From Cricetomys ansorgei (lineage: Eukaryota > Chordata > Mammalia > Rodentia > Nesomyidae), in contig JAMJFZ010002594.1 of NCBI GenBank assembly GCA_026225945.1, forward strand, positions 62,001 through 126,000: a stretch of 64,000 bases of DNA, written 5' to 3'. The translations under genes were made by a program, and so were the position numbers. Positions within the stretch are counted from its first letter, which is position 1, and each line of letters begins with the position of its first letter. The notes beneath the pieces are model-generated. The model ran no database searches and had not been told where the DNA came from. It saw only the letters and a program-made list of their open reading frames with translations. This document shows positions 22,331 through 34,055 of the stretch, one piece after another.

Positions 22331-22617
22331 GATGTAAATCTGATAGTCTCTGAAAATGCTCTCAGATACACCCAGCGATGTGCCTGACTAACTTACTAGA
22401 CCGGTTTTTTATTCAATCAAGATTTACCATCACAGGGGAGAGATGGACTGCTGTGGACTATGTCCTGTGTGGGTGCCCCCCCGGATTATATAAGTCCTAA
22501 CACCTCAATGTTTGATAGAGATGTGGTTTCCAAGAAAACACTCAGGTTCAATAAGACAATAAGGTCAGGGCTCCGACCTGTTAGTGCCTTTCTTTTTAGT
22601 TATTTAAGATGTTTTTA

Positions 22618-22785
22618 AGTCAGGTGGTGGTGGCGGCGGTGCACGCCTTTAATCCCAGCACTGAGGAGGCAGAGGCAGGTGGTTCTCTGTGAGTTCGAGG
22701 CCAGCCTGGTCTACAGAGTGAGTTCCAGGACAGCCAGAGTTGCAACAGAGAAACCCCGTCTCGAAAAACCAACAAACAAAAGAAG
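22618..22785 (+). mobile_element. B1 SINE
   Basis: Forward B1: cacgcctttaatcccagcac, gaggaggcagaggcaggtgg and gccagcctggtctacagagt, with an A-rich tail. Confidence 0.92.
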
Positions 22786-22787
22786 AT

Positions 22788-22985
22788 ATTTTTATTTTAT
22801 GCATATGAGTGTTTTGCCTGAATGTATGTCTATGCACCGTGTGCACGCCTGCTGGCTAAGGGGTCAGAAGAGGGTGCTGGACCCTGGAACTGGAGTTACG
22901 GATACTTGTGAGCCACTGAGAACCGAACCCAGGTCCTCTGCAAGAGTAGCGAGTACGGGGGCTGAGCTGTCTCTCCATCCCGGTG
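22788..22985 (-). mobile_element. B2-type SINE
   Basis: Reverse element directly after the preceding B1: gtgcacgcctgctggctaag, gtcagaagagggtgctgg, aaccgaacccaggtcctctg and gagctgtctctccatccc. Confidence 0.8.
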
Positions 22986-23379
22986 GCTGAGCCTAGCACC
23001 TTTCTAAGGAGAGTCCGAGGAGGCTGTGGAGTGCAGGTCTCACGCGATGAGAGGCTCAGAACCACGCTCCAGTCCTCAGCTCCCTGACCTTGAACTTCTC
23101 CGCCTCCGGAGTGATGAGAAGTGAACGTCTCCGTCCATGGCACTGTGTTCTGGCAGCCCACAGGCTGAGACTTAAGAGACACTGTCTTAAATGCTTGTTT
23201 TCTAAAGAGGAATCGTTCGTGTGCCCGGTAGACACTTGGGCACACGCCTGGCACATACTCAGTGAACCCTGCTCACTATTTATTAAGATTCTCGCATATT
23301 AGATTTGTTTGTGGAATGAATAAACAAATCATCTTTTGAGTTAAATTTCATGCATAACAGCTCCCTTAAAAATGTTTAG

Positions 23380-23480
23380 CTGGGGGCGGGGAGTAGTGGC
23401 GCACGCCTTTAACCCCAGCACTCTAGAGGCAGAGGGAGGTGGAGCTCTGTGAGTTCGAGGCCAGCCTGGTCTACAGTCTA
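23380..23480 (+). mobile_element. B1 SINE, 3'-truncated
   Basis: Forward B1: cacgcctttaaccccagcac and gccagcctggtctacagtct, after which the element breaks off into an A/C-rich stretch. Confidence 0.8.
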
Positions 23481-24024
23481 CAAACAAACCAACAGCAATT
23501 TAGATGTGTGTGTTGGCCTAGAATCCCAGCATTCAGAAAACTGAGGTAAAAAGAAGTTTAAGGGGAGCCTGGTCTACATAGAAAGAACTCGCCTCAAAAT
23601 AAACAAATTAAATTGGAAAAAAAAGGGAGAAATATAAAAATTTACCTGTGTTATAATCAAGATTCATTCACACAGAGAAATTGCTTGTGGATTTATCAGA
23701 ACAAAAACATTGACTTGAAATGAGCGGGTGGGTAGGGCAACATGCGTGTCTCCAGTCCTTTTGTTTCTGGACTGTTCCTCGAAGGCTCTTGGAATCACAC
23801 TCCTTATTCCAGATCATCACTGATGGGCTGGGTTTATAAGGCTTTGCAAGCTTGAGGACCTGATTCAATATCCACAGCTCACACAGAAAGCCAGGCATGG
23901 GCGTGTGTGCCTCTAGCTCCCACACCGGGAGGTGGAGCCTTGGGCTTGCTGACTGGCCGGCCTGGGCAGTTGGTGATTTCCAGGTCTGAGAGAGACACTC
24001 TGTCTCAAAAAAAAAAAAAAATCA

Positions 24025-24320
24025 GGGGGCTGAAGACAGCTCAGTGGATAAAGTGCTTTCTGTGCAGCCTTACCTGAGATCCCCAGGGCCCACGTAGAAT
24101 GCCGTTGTGGTGGTGTGCACCTGGGGGCAGAGACAGACGCACCCAGAGCTGTCCCGCCAGTCGGTCTCTCCGAAAAGATGAGCGCCAGGACCAGTGAGAG
24201 ACCCTGGCTCAAGAAAGAAAGTGGAGAGAGCCTTAGAGGAAACATCAATCTGGATGTCAACGTCTGGCCTCCACGTGTGTACCTGGAGGAGTGTACCACA
24301 CATAGGGTGCACCACACGCA
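24025..24320 (+). mobile_element. B4-like composite SINE
   Basis: A tRNA-like start (ggctgaagacagctcagtgg) is followed by gtgcacctgggggcagagac and ccagtgagagaccctggctc, with a distal part running into a CA-rich tail. This order matches B4-type elements. Edges are approximate. Confidence 0.55.
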
Positions 24321-24369
24321 AACACGTGGTGGCCAACTCTAGGGGGATGACCCCTGAGGTCCACAGCCT

Positions 24370-24409
24370 TCACACACATGCTCATACATGCGCACCTCAC
24401 ATGCACTGT

Positions 24410-24441
<32 letters not shown>

Positions 24442-24610
24442 CTCACGTGCACTGTACACACACACACACATACACGCACCTCACATGCACCATACACACA
24501 CACACACATACACGCACCTCACATGCACCATACACACACACACACATGCACACACGCACCTCATGTGCACCATACACACACACATACACGCACACACACG
24601 CACATGCATC
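24370..24610. repeat. CA-rich microsatellite/minisatellite
   Basis: CA runs are interrupted by repeated cacctcacatgcaccataca modules spaced about 42-50 bp, so this is a compound array and not a simple dinucleotide tract. Confidence 0.9.
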
Positions 24611-24854
24611 GCCAGAGCTAGTGTGTGCCAGCACATATCTGTGGTTGAGCGCTCAGCAGGCTGATGCAGAGTTCTAATTTAAGGCGAGCCCGGGCTCGAA
24701 CTCCAAACCAAACCAACCCTGCGCTGGCTCCTGCTGTGACCCTCTGGGGGAAGGGAATGGGATTTTACACCGTGGAACTAAAGAAAGCCCAAATAACCAA
24801 GGGGTGTCTGGATGGAAGGAAACCACGGTCAACTGAGAGGTAAATTTAGGTGTT

Positions 24855-25032
24855 ACACTGAGCATAGAGTGCACACCTTTAATCAGTTTACCACCTGGGA
24901 GACAGAGGCAAGTGGATCTCTGTGGATTTGAGGCTAGCCTGATCTACAAAGTGAGGTCCAATCTAGGCATGGCTACAGTAAGACTCTGTCTAAGGGGGCT
25001 GTTGAGGGGGAGAAAAGAAGAAAAAAAAAAAG
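24855..25032 (+). mobile_element. B1 SINE, diverged
   Basis: Forward B1-like: gcacacctttaatcagttta, gagacagaggcaagtggatc and gctagcctgatctacaaag, with a poly-A tail at 25016-25031. Confidence 0.75.
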
Positions 25033-25969
25033 GTGTGAGTCTTAGATTCTCTGGCCTTGGGCCAGCGGCATCACCTGGAACATGAACCAGTCTTCACCTA
25101 CCACACAGGAAACCGGAGCACCAGAGAAAAGCATTCGCAAAGTCAGCTGTTCTCACCCGGCTGCGGGAGGCAGTCCTGGTGCTGCTGTGGCCCTCGGAGA
25201 CCAGCCCAGGCCCCGCCTGCCGGTGCACGTCCCTTAGCATTGGACATCTACGTGCATTTTGACCGAACGTAAGTCCCACTTTGCTGAAGTCTCTGGCGTT
25301 GCTGAGAGTCACGGCTTCTCTCGCTTTGCTGGCTTTACTTCGCCTGCCCCTAAGGCTTCTGAGCTGACTTCTGGCCTAAATAGAGTTTTCTCTGACTGTC
25401 AGATGGTATCTGGTAGGGCCACATTAATCATCCCAACCAGGGCTATTTATTGCTACGGACACCAAGCTCTATGCATAATACATGGAAGCCAAATATAACC
25501 ACGGCTCCTGCCTCATCTCTCTATGGTGACTTATTTGGCAGAAAAATGTAATTGGGAGTAATTAAAATCTTTTCCCAGTCTCTCAGAAAATGCCAGGATG
25601 AGTAGTTCCTTTATTATTATTATTATTTTGGTGGTACTGGGGATGAAACCAAGGACCTTGTGCAAGGCTGAATAGTGTCGTAGCGCTGAGCCATAAGACC
25701 CTCAGCGCCAAAAGTGAGCACATTTTTTTTTTTAAAGATCAAATTTCTCACAGCCCGGTCTGGCCTCAAATTCATTGTGTAGCCAAGGATGACCTTGAGT
25801 TCTTGATTCTCCTGCCCCGACCTTCCAGGTGCAGGGATTCCAGGCGTGACGCACCAAGCCTCACTTTGCACTGAGGCGAGACTCTAACCCAGGGCTTCAT
25901 GCTTGCTAGCCTGCACCCTGACCACGGAGCCACAGCGTGAGCCCTAGAGACAGACATTTGTAAAAAGAG

Positions 25970-26165
25970 CTTTAGGCCGGTGAGATGCCTCCGTGGGTAA
26001 ACGTGCTCGCCACACAATCCTGCTAACCTGAGCTTGACCCCTGGAGCCCACAGTGGGAGGAGAGAACCGGCTCCTGCAGGTTGTCCTCTGACCCCCACAT
26101 GTGTGCTTGAGTACATCGGTCCCGGGAGGACGCATGCTATGCTCGTGCTCATGCACACCCATACA
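25970..26165 (+). mobile_element. B3-like SINE
   Basis: Forward element: ggccggtgagatgcctccgt, gggtaaacgtgctcgcca, cacagtgggaggagagaacc and gttgtcctctgacccccac. Confidence 0.75.
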
Positions 26166-26684
26166 ACGACAGCAACGATGATAATACAACAGCGATGGGC
26201 AGTGCTCTGCGGAGGTATGACGGGCCCACAATGCACTGTGTGCGTTTCCAGTGTGATTAGCTCAGCTTCAGCAGAGATGGACACCTGTCCGCCATCACCA
26301 CAATCCAGCTACACAAGCGCGACGTCGCCCGCCTGGGCAGACCGCTGATACACGGTGGTCCCGGAGACGACCCGACCCCAGATCACCTCGATCTGTGTCA
26401 GCGCGTCGCACGCTCTGATAACAACAGTATCGCGAGGTAAGGTATGCTCCAGGACGAACCCAGCTGTTAAGTGACTGGGTCACTCTCAGAATGCCCCCCC
26501 AGGGTCCTGTGACCCTTCTTCCTGCCCGTTCTAATCCCAAGGAGCCCCTCACCGGCTCTCTGTAGCCCTCCTTTCCATAGAGCACGGATCTGTTTTCAAC
26601 AGCTACAATTTCTGCTGCAACTGCAGACACGTTTCATTTCCTAGAATGTTCTATAAATAGGATTGTATCTTGCGCACTGCTTTC

Positions 26685-26865
26685 TGTGCATGGCTGTGCG
26701 TGTCTGTGTGTATGCATGTGCATGGGGTGCCCAGAGGCCAGAGGAGGGCCACAGATCCCCTAGAACCGGGGTCACGGGCAGTTGTGGGTTTCCAGACTTG
26801 AGTGCTGGGAACCGAACTCTGGCCCTCTGCTACAGCAGCCAGCCTTCTCAGTGCTGAGCCCTCCC
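26685..26865 (-). mobile_element. B2-type SINE
   Basis: Reverse element: ggccagaggagggccacaga, gtcacgggcagttgtggg and gtgctgggaaccgaactctg, ending at the CCCCAG array. Confidence 0.75.
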
Positions 26866-26978
26866 CCAGCCCCCAGTCCCCAGCCCCCAGCCCCCAGCCC
26901 CCAGCCCCAGCCCCCAGGCCCAGTCCCCAGCCCCCAGCCCCCAGCCCCCAGCCCCCAGCCCCAGATCCCAGCCCCTTA
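26863..26978. repeat. (CCCCAG)n array
   Basis: About 17 units of 6-7 bp (ccccag / cccccag) occupy 115 bp. On the minus strand these are regularly spaced G-runs with G-quadruplex potential. Confidence 0.9.
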
Positions 26979-29122
26979 TGGCGTGATTCCCCTTCCATCG
27001 GCAGGACTGCTTCGAGACCCGTCCAGGCCACAGTGACAGTAGCATATTCATGTCGATACACTGTTCCTCCTGGTTGTGGCTGAGGAATGTTCCATTGTGT
27101 CAGTGAGTCAACTGTGTGTTTGAGTGTGCATGTGTGAGTGTGTGAGAACACATGATGTGAGTCCAAGAGTGTATGTGCGCATGTATATGTGCATGCATGT
27201 GCGCGAGCACTACACACGTGCTCGGTAGGTCACCTGTCATTGAGCTACACGCCTGTCCTTCCATCAGAGGTTTCCTGGAAAAATAGATTATAAAAGAGCC
27301 ACTGAGGGATTGCTGTAAGAGTTACAGACCGTGGGATACAAAATATCAGTTAAGAAACCCCTCCCTTGTACATCAGAGGTTGTGGCCAGGGATGACTGCC
27401 TCTGGGTACCAGGGTTTGCAGAAACAGCAAAGCCTCTGATGACACAAAAGGGGGCGCTGAGCCCCTAATCTCGACTGAGATTAACAAAGACGTTTGAGGC
27501 TTTGAAAACAGCTCTTTTGTCCATGAAACAAAAGGCAAAAGGGGTTTCAACCCAAACTTCAAGGCCATGGGAACACCCTGGGACATACTTGTCCCAACAA
27601 TTGGACTGTAGTCAGGCTGGACCTGTCCAAGAGCTGCGGCGGTTACTGCTGGTTTAATGGGAAAAACAAAAAAAAGGACTGCGAGTTAATCCTGGGTCAG
27701 GGTCAGCACCCCACAACACAGCGGAGCCCCTCCTCCAGTTGCGCCAAAACGCTGGCTGTCTAGTGACGGTGTGACCGACGGTGTGACCCAGGACCAGGCC
27801 CTACTCCCAAAACACCTTGAGTCAGATGTGAGAAACCCACAGCCATGGATCCTGCTGTCCTCTTGCCTGAAGACAACCTGCAGGTGCTCACCCATGACTG
27901 TCACAGATAAAAGAAAAAACAAAACAAACAAACAAAACCCAAACAAACAGGGAGCTATAATCGCTACTTTAGCGGAAAAGATTTGGCCCAAGCCAGGTTC
28001 CTCAGCCCAGAGAGCAGAAGCGATTGATCTGACCCGGGCTCTCAGGTGGGAAAAGTGAAGGCCATGGCTGTGCACATCGACAATGGCTGTGCATGCTCAC
28101 AGTATGGTAGAGAAAAAAAGACTTCTCAACACTAAAAAAATAAAATAAATCTTGGCCCTCCTAGAGGCTGTTTGGCTTCCCCTACAAATTGCTGTCCTCC
28201 ATTGCTGGGCTGCTGTCCCGGCTGCCTGACAAATGGTCCTCAGACCAGTGGGGCCTATCGATATTCTGACAACACACCATGACCCTGTGCTGCCTGAAAC
28301 TCCATGATAAAGAGGAAATGGGTTGATGGGAGACACAGAGGAAAAGGTCATTCTCCAGAAACAACAGACAGGTCCCTGGTAGCCAACCTTCACCAGGCTA
28401 CTCATCTGGGGTCCACAGAACTTTCTGAGTTGCTCAGACCGAGTTACAGTTGGCATTCCAGTTGTCCAACGAGGCTATTCCTCAGACTGTCCGAGAGAGC
28501 CAGGCAAGCTCCGAGTCCGCCACCAGTTTTCCCTTGTTCCAGCCCAGCGATACTGTCTGGGTCAAGCAGGTAGCCAAAGGGACACTGAAACCAACTTAAA
28601 GGGACTCTACATGGTGATTCTCTCCACGCCTATGGCTGTGGAGGTAGCTGACATTACACCATCGATCTGCCACGCCTAGGTCAAGAAAGCAGAAGCCACA
28701 GATGGTGCTCCCAAACGGACAGCCTCTGGACCTATTGAAATTAATGTTTCATTGGGCCCCGGACCAGTCCACTCCCTGCCCCTCCACCTCCTCCTGAGTC
28801 TTGCATTTTACACCATGAATATGAATACAGGGTCATGGCCCAATGTTCATCGCTCTCGGGCCTGGACCTGGGTACTACCAAAGACAGGCACAGGAAAAGT
28901 GACAGCTGACAGGGCTAACGACCGACCACCCGAATTCCATCTCGACTGTACGCACTGGGGCCCACTTAAGTGTCTGGCTGTATTAAAAAAAAGATGTAAA
29001 AGTTTATCTTGTAAGATAAGATACAGAGTTCACAGTTCTATGCACGCCCCGTGACTGGCCGGCTAGTTGCCAGAAATAAGGGAGTTCCCTTTAAAAAAGA
29101 TTCTGGCCTGTGGTTTGGGAAA

Positions 29123-29146
29123 CAGCAGCAGCAGCAGCAGCAGCAG
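29123..29146. repeat. (CAG)8 microsatellite
   Basis: Eight perfect CAG units inside the ERV env-like remnant. Confidence 0.95.
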
Positions 29147-29559
29147 CAAAGCCCCACGGAATCAGACTCTGTGTCACAGAAAGGGACTCTGGAGAGAAAA
29201 TTAGTCATTCCCAGCCAAGAATGAGCCAGGATTCCTGGTTCTGCTTAGACGCCCAGCCTCCATCCTACACAGGAACTGACCAGACTGCCAGCCCTTTAAC
29301 TAACAAAACTCACCGTGACTGGGGGCAACCCAAATTAGCATTAGAGGTCTCATAATGGACCACACGGCTAAAAGAATAATCTTGCCATGGCTAAAAAATT
29401 AATTGGTAGCCGTCTCTGTTCTCTTGACCCCCGGCTAACTACTCTGCTGTCGGTACCGACGAGGACTTTAATTCTCATTCTGACTGGATTAACGGCAGAC
29501 TAAATCTTAGACTAAAACAGGATGAGTCCATGATCTGACTCATTCACTAAGACCAGTGG

Positions 29560-29935
29560 AGAATGTAACAGGACCCCAGACCTTAGTAGGCCCTGAGACC
29601 TTAGCACAAACTGACGCCATGAAGGAAGTGCCATTCAGTCTGTAAGACTCAGCACATAGACAGCACCACCTGCCAAAGCTAAAACAGGGGCCTCATCCAC
29701 CAAAGTCTTGCTTTTTGGCTGCTGCAGTTTTGGCTAATTGTTCTTGTTAACTGAATTATGCCAACCCGGAATATGGTTTTTGTGCTTAAAAGCTCACCCT
29801 GTGAAAAGCTCGGGGCTGCACTGGGACCCCAAACACCCAATGTAGTCGCCAGCTGGCTAACAAAGGCTTTCTATTGGCTTACACCCGTTTCTGAGCAGTC
29901 GTCTCTGATAAATACCCCACACCAAGTACAGTGTT
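29560..29935 (+). mobile_element. Probable gammaretroviral-type 3' LTR
   Basis: This segment follows the env-like remnant. It has a TATA-like gtgcttaaaagctcaccc, then ggctttctattggctt, typical of the R/U5 part of such LTRs. The hexamer that should be AATAAA reads AACAAA at 29859-29864, so polyadenylation is probably lost. The 5' boundary is uncertain. Confidence 0.6.
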
Positions 29936-32900
29936 AGTTCGAGACCAGCCTGGCTACAGGAGACATGCACTGAAGGATTCCCTTTCCCTCAAATGAGGCC
30001 CCTTTGATGTCTGCTGGATGGGAACTTGTGGTCCTTGTTCACCTGGGGGCGTTAGCCAACAGGTAATCTAACAACGTGGCTTTGGATATGGGCCACAGCG
30101 GACATCTTGCAGATGGCTCGATAGAAATCAGAAGGGCTGGAGGGACTGGAGACCAAAGGTCTCCAAAGGTCATGTGATCGAACCCCAGTGACACCGCCTG
30201 GCACTGGAGGTTCAGAGAGCGCCTCTGGTTTGCTGATCTCCCTGAGGACTGTCAATCATGGTGGCTAGGAGGAGGACCTTCCCTGCCCAGGACACTGGAA
30301 GTTGTAAATCAGAATGTCTTCTGCACTTTGGAACTTGCAGGCTTCTGGCCAGAGACAAGGGTGACCTAGGGACCCCCAAACTGCCGTGTATGTCATTCTG
30401 GTGGGTGACTGTCCCCTTAGCCTTGAGAATGACAGTTTCCTTTCCTTTCTTCCTTTCACGAAGCCGAGGTGGAAGCCGGGGCCTCACAAACGTTACTCAG
30501 GTCTGCGTTTCCATCTCAGGTACTAGCAATGTTACGCTGTCCTCCAGAGCCCAAGACTTCTGTGCCCTAGGGAGCCAGGGACAGGCTCTCCAGGTCGGGA
30601 CTTACGAGACCTCTGGTCTGGTGCGGAAGTCACAGGGTTCCTCTATGGACAAAGTGCTCTGGCCTCTGGTCCACAGAGATCACCCAAGCATTGCCTTTGC
30701 CAAGCTGTTGGAGACTAGCCATCGCTCTCCTCTCCTCCTCGTCCTCCTCGTCCTCCCCCTCCAGCTCCTCCTCTTTCTCTCCCTCCTTCTGCTCTTCCTC
30801 TTTGACCAGATCTTGTTGTGCAGCCCAGGCTGGCTTTGGACTCTTTCTTCTAGAGTTCTTCTTGCCTCCTTTCCCCCAGTGTGCAGTGGCATGTGTGCAC
30901 CCCAGAGGTAGCATCGCTTTGCCAAGGTCCAGTGCATGACTCTTTGGTTAGACTGGCAACTCCTCCTGGGACCAGGCTTCCCTGGAGTTCTTTCTAGGAC
31001 AGCAATCCTCAGGACACCAAACCACACCTCCAGGCCTGGGGTAGCACGTGAGTCCCAGGAAATCTCATCTCTCTGAAAAGATTATAAAACCCCAGGCATG
31101 GCGGCATTTGCTTATCATGTATCGGAGGCTAGCTAGTTGGAGGGCCACACAGAGTGACCCTGTGACCTCCGTGACCCTTGTGACCTCTGTCAAAAAAAAA
31201 AGAACACTATCCATTAAAAAAAATGGCAGAGCTGTGATGGTCCTGGCACCTTGAAGGCTGAGATAGGAGTGGCACCAGGAGGTGGAGGTCAGCCTGGGTT
31301 ACCGCGGGACTCTGTATCAATGGATAAAAAAGTAAATAATAAATAAACAAAATAAAGAGCAAAACCACAGAGTCCCTTGTTATAAATTGCAAAATGCACA
31401 GTGCCTGGAACCCGCTGGTTGGGAGCTTTTCTCCAGGGTTTTGCTGACTTTGGTCTGACTGTTGATGGCACCAGCGACAGCAGTGGGAGAGCAGTCCCAG
31501 GGTTGGCTGGGACAGAGCCCAGGCAGCTGTTTCCTTCTGAAAATGCCCCTCTGTGTTCTGCTGAGGACACACTCCTCCTGACGAGGACTTTGGACAGAAC
31601 TTGGTGAACTCTGACCTTGTTATGCTATAGAGCACTGCCCCCTTTCCGCCCAGGCTCACATCACAAAGGCTTCCTCCCATCCGCTCCCCAGCGGGTGCCC
31701 ACGTGCATAAGAGCGGGGCAGAGGGCAGGCTTGCCTGAGCAGGCCTGCTTCTTAGCGTGCGGATCGTCGGGGACAGGGTAAACGCCAGTAAATGGGGACG
31801 CTCTCATCATCTGTAGCCTGTCATTCACATCCCCTCTGTAACAAGGGAGCCCCTGGGTCATGTTTGTGGTGTGGCCGTTTGAGTACGTTATATGATTATG
31901 TTATACGTTATGTTTAGTGACCGTTCCAGCCGGAGCTTCAGCAGGACAGAACTCCAGTACAGAAGCCACCCGCTGAAGACAGGGTGACAGTGGCAGCGTG
32001 GGGCCTTCAATGCTACTTTGGAACAGAATCAAACCATATATTCTGACTTGGAATAGGGTGGCCCTCTAATGGATGCCCTCCCTCTAGTCTGGACGGCTCC
32101 CTCTTGACATCTCACCTCTTAGGGGAATGTGGAGGAGAGGACACAGACACCCTGACTGGAGCAGCAGCTTCTGGGAAGGGGCATTTGGAAGGTAGACAGA
32201 CTGGACAGGTAAAGCCCCTGAGGGATGGAGAAGCTTCTCACATGCAGGAACCATATGCTCAGCCCTGGCGGTGAGTGGAGGAGGAAATGGTTCCGGTGTC
32301 CCAGCGCCTCCAGGATGGCGGGAGATTTTCACCTCAGCCCGGCTCTGGAAGTTTCTGTGCTCTGTTAGGCTAGAATCTGCAACAACCTGTGATTTAAGTG
32401 CATTAAGTGTATCTGTCCCTCCTGCACAGATGAAGAAACTCAGGATCAGAGTAGCTATAGATCTACAGGGCCTGCAACTGTCTACCCAATGTCGGGGGGT
32501 GCCTTCAACAGGTCATTTCCTTTTTTCCTTCTGTGTGTACGCACTTGCATGTGTTTCCAATGCATACCGCACTCTGTAGACCAGGCTGGCCCCTCCCGAT
32601 TAAAGGCATGCACCACCACCACCACCACCCAGCTCTCACCCATATTTTGAGGCAGAGTCTCTCGCTGACCCCATATTTCTACTACACTGCCTGGACGGTG
32701 AGCCCCAGGATCCCTCTGTCTCTGTCATTTAGCTCTGTGGTCACACACGCACACACGCACACAGGGACTCGAACTCACGCCCTCACGTTTGCATAGGAAG
32801 CGCTTTACCCACAGAGCCATCGCCCAGCGCAGGGTCCCTGCCTTGGCACTTCCCTCCTGCGCTGATGGCATCTTTGTACCCCACGTGTCCCTGGGCTTCT

Positions 32901-33162
32901 CCTGTAGATCCAGGTAGTCTCCTAAAAGCACCTGGAGAGCGGGGAAGCGGGTGACATCCCGGCGAGACTGCCTGAAGAGGGGATCTGATCCAGGAACCGA
33001 GTGGGTGGACTCAAAACCATTTCCTCCAACCGGGCTTCTTCGGTTCAGGAACGGCGGGAACTCGGAGCGCGGGGCTGGGCGCCCTCTGCTGCTGAAGACG
33101 GGGGTTGCATCGGCGCGGAAGGACGCGGGCCCTTGCTGATCTTCCGTCTGTGTTCGGGTCAC

Positions 33163-33190
<28 letters not shown>
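33163..33190. repeat. Homopolymer G28
   Basis: Twenty-eight consecutive G residues. The length is prone to sequencing error and true variation. Confidence 0.9.
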
Positions 33191-33193
<3 letters not shown>

Positions 33194-33375
33194 GGGGAGT
33201 GAGGGGAAGGCCGGGTTGCCCCGTCTCCCCCGAGTTTACGTCTAATTGGATTAAAAACACACCCGGAAGTCCGAGGAAGAACGTGGGGGAAGGAGAGAGC
33301 GGCCTCTCGCGGCGCGGGCGCCAGCGCTGGACCGCAGACCTGCGCTCAGAACGCTTCTCCAGTCCTGCGTCGGCA

Positions 33376-33429
33376 CCCACGGGTGTCCCGCACGCGGGTG
33401 TCCCGCACGCGGGTGTCCCGCACGCGCGG
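33376..33429. repeat. 15-bp tandem repeat, three and a half copies
   Basis: The unit CACGCGGGTGTCCCG occurs twice perfectly (33391-33420). A variant copy precedes it and a partial copy follows it. Confidence 0.95.
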
Positions 33430-33899
33430 ACCTGTCCTCAGCGTCTGCACTCAGCGCCCGGGGCAGATCCAGAGGAGGGTAAGCCAAGATAGCCCTGGGA
33501 TTGGCTGAGCCTGCGTCCCTCTCTCTGGGTCAAAGGGAAGCTTTGAACCTGGTGTGTTGACAGTTGAATACTTACTATGTCCATAGAGGCCCCTGAAGTC
33601 TGAAGTTCCCAAACCGTGCACCTCAGGACACTACAGAATGATCTTAGATCTAGAAGGTAACAGAGACACCTGTTGGGTGCCTTGCAAGCTATCAACCCCG
33701 GGGCCTTCGGTCCATCAAGGCGACAACACTCCTTTACATGGGATCGCTACTGCCTGAGAGCAGCTTTGTGGCCCTTTTGATAGAGGGAAGAGCGTGCAGA
33801 AATGATGGCGGCGCAGGAGATGAAGGGGGTCTAATGCCAAGGCTCGAGCAGCTGTGTCCACGGGCCATCACTACAGCTGCTAAGAAAGAAAAAAAAACC

Positions 33900-34055
33900 C
33901 ACACAGGTACACACAGGCCACACCTTTAATCCCAGTACTGGGGAAGCAGAGGCAGGTGGATCTCTGTGTGTTTGAGGCCAGCCTGGTCTACATATCAAGT
34001 TCTAAGCCAGCCAGGGTTACAGAGTGAGACCCTGTCTGGACAAAACAAAACTGAA
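33900..34055 (+). mobile_element. B1 SINE
   Basis: Forward B1: cacacctttaatcccagtac, gaagcagaggcaggtggatc and gccagcctggtctacatatc. Confidence 0.88.

Larger units (their letters stand above)
18181..27370. other. Intergenic DNA with SINEs and LTR fragments
   Basis: No gene recognised. It holds the dispersed SINEs, CA-rich tracts and LTR fragments listed separately. Positions 19020-19890 and 22990-23370 show no recognisable feature. Confidence 0.7.
27370..29940 (+). mobile_element. Decayed gammaretrovirus-like ERV (pol-env remnant plus 3' LTR)
   Basis: By-eye translation in several frames shows successive resemblance to class I ERV proteins. The order is the reverse-transcriptase connection region (about 27390-27660), RNase H (about 27840-28050), the C-terminal part of integrase (about 28440-28690), then an Env amino-terminal region (about 28740-29060). 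Every segment is broken by frameshifts, stops and internal deletions, so nothing is functional. I see no gag and no 5' LTR. A likely 3' LTR occupies about 29560-29935. A (CAG)8 tract at 29123-29146 interrupts the env-like part. Homology was judged by eye, and a profile search would be needed to fix the family. Confidence 0.7.
32940..33480. promoter_or_regulatory. CpG-rich cluster with G28 tract; possible promoter
   Basis: Unlike its surroundings, this interval keeps many CpGs, for example ggcgcgggcgccagcg near 33310. It includes a 28-base G run (33163-33190) and a short CpG-rich tandem repeat (33376-33429). It lies about 6.3 kb upstream of the Hnf1a promoter. That is close to where human HNF1A-AS1 initiates, as I remember it. 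Promoter activity is inferred, not shown. Confidence 0.4.

Noticed and set aside
28752..29054. 100-codon open frame with an ATG in the ERV region, considered as a co-opted env gene
   Set aside because: Only a short amino-terminal env-like piece; surrounding sequence is full of frameshifts and stops, and nothing suggests conservation of the frame.
30700..30910. Glu/Lys-rich minus-strand open frames near 30.7 kb
   Set aside because: Arise from a tcc/ctc-rich simple tract (30725-30800); no exon structure.
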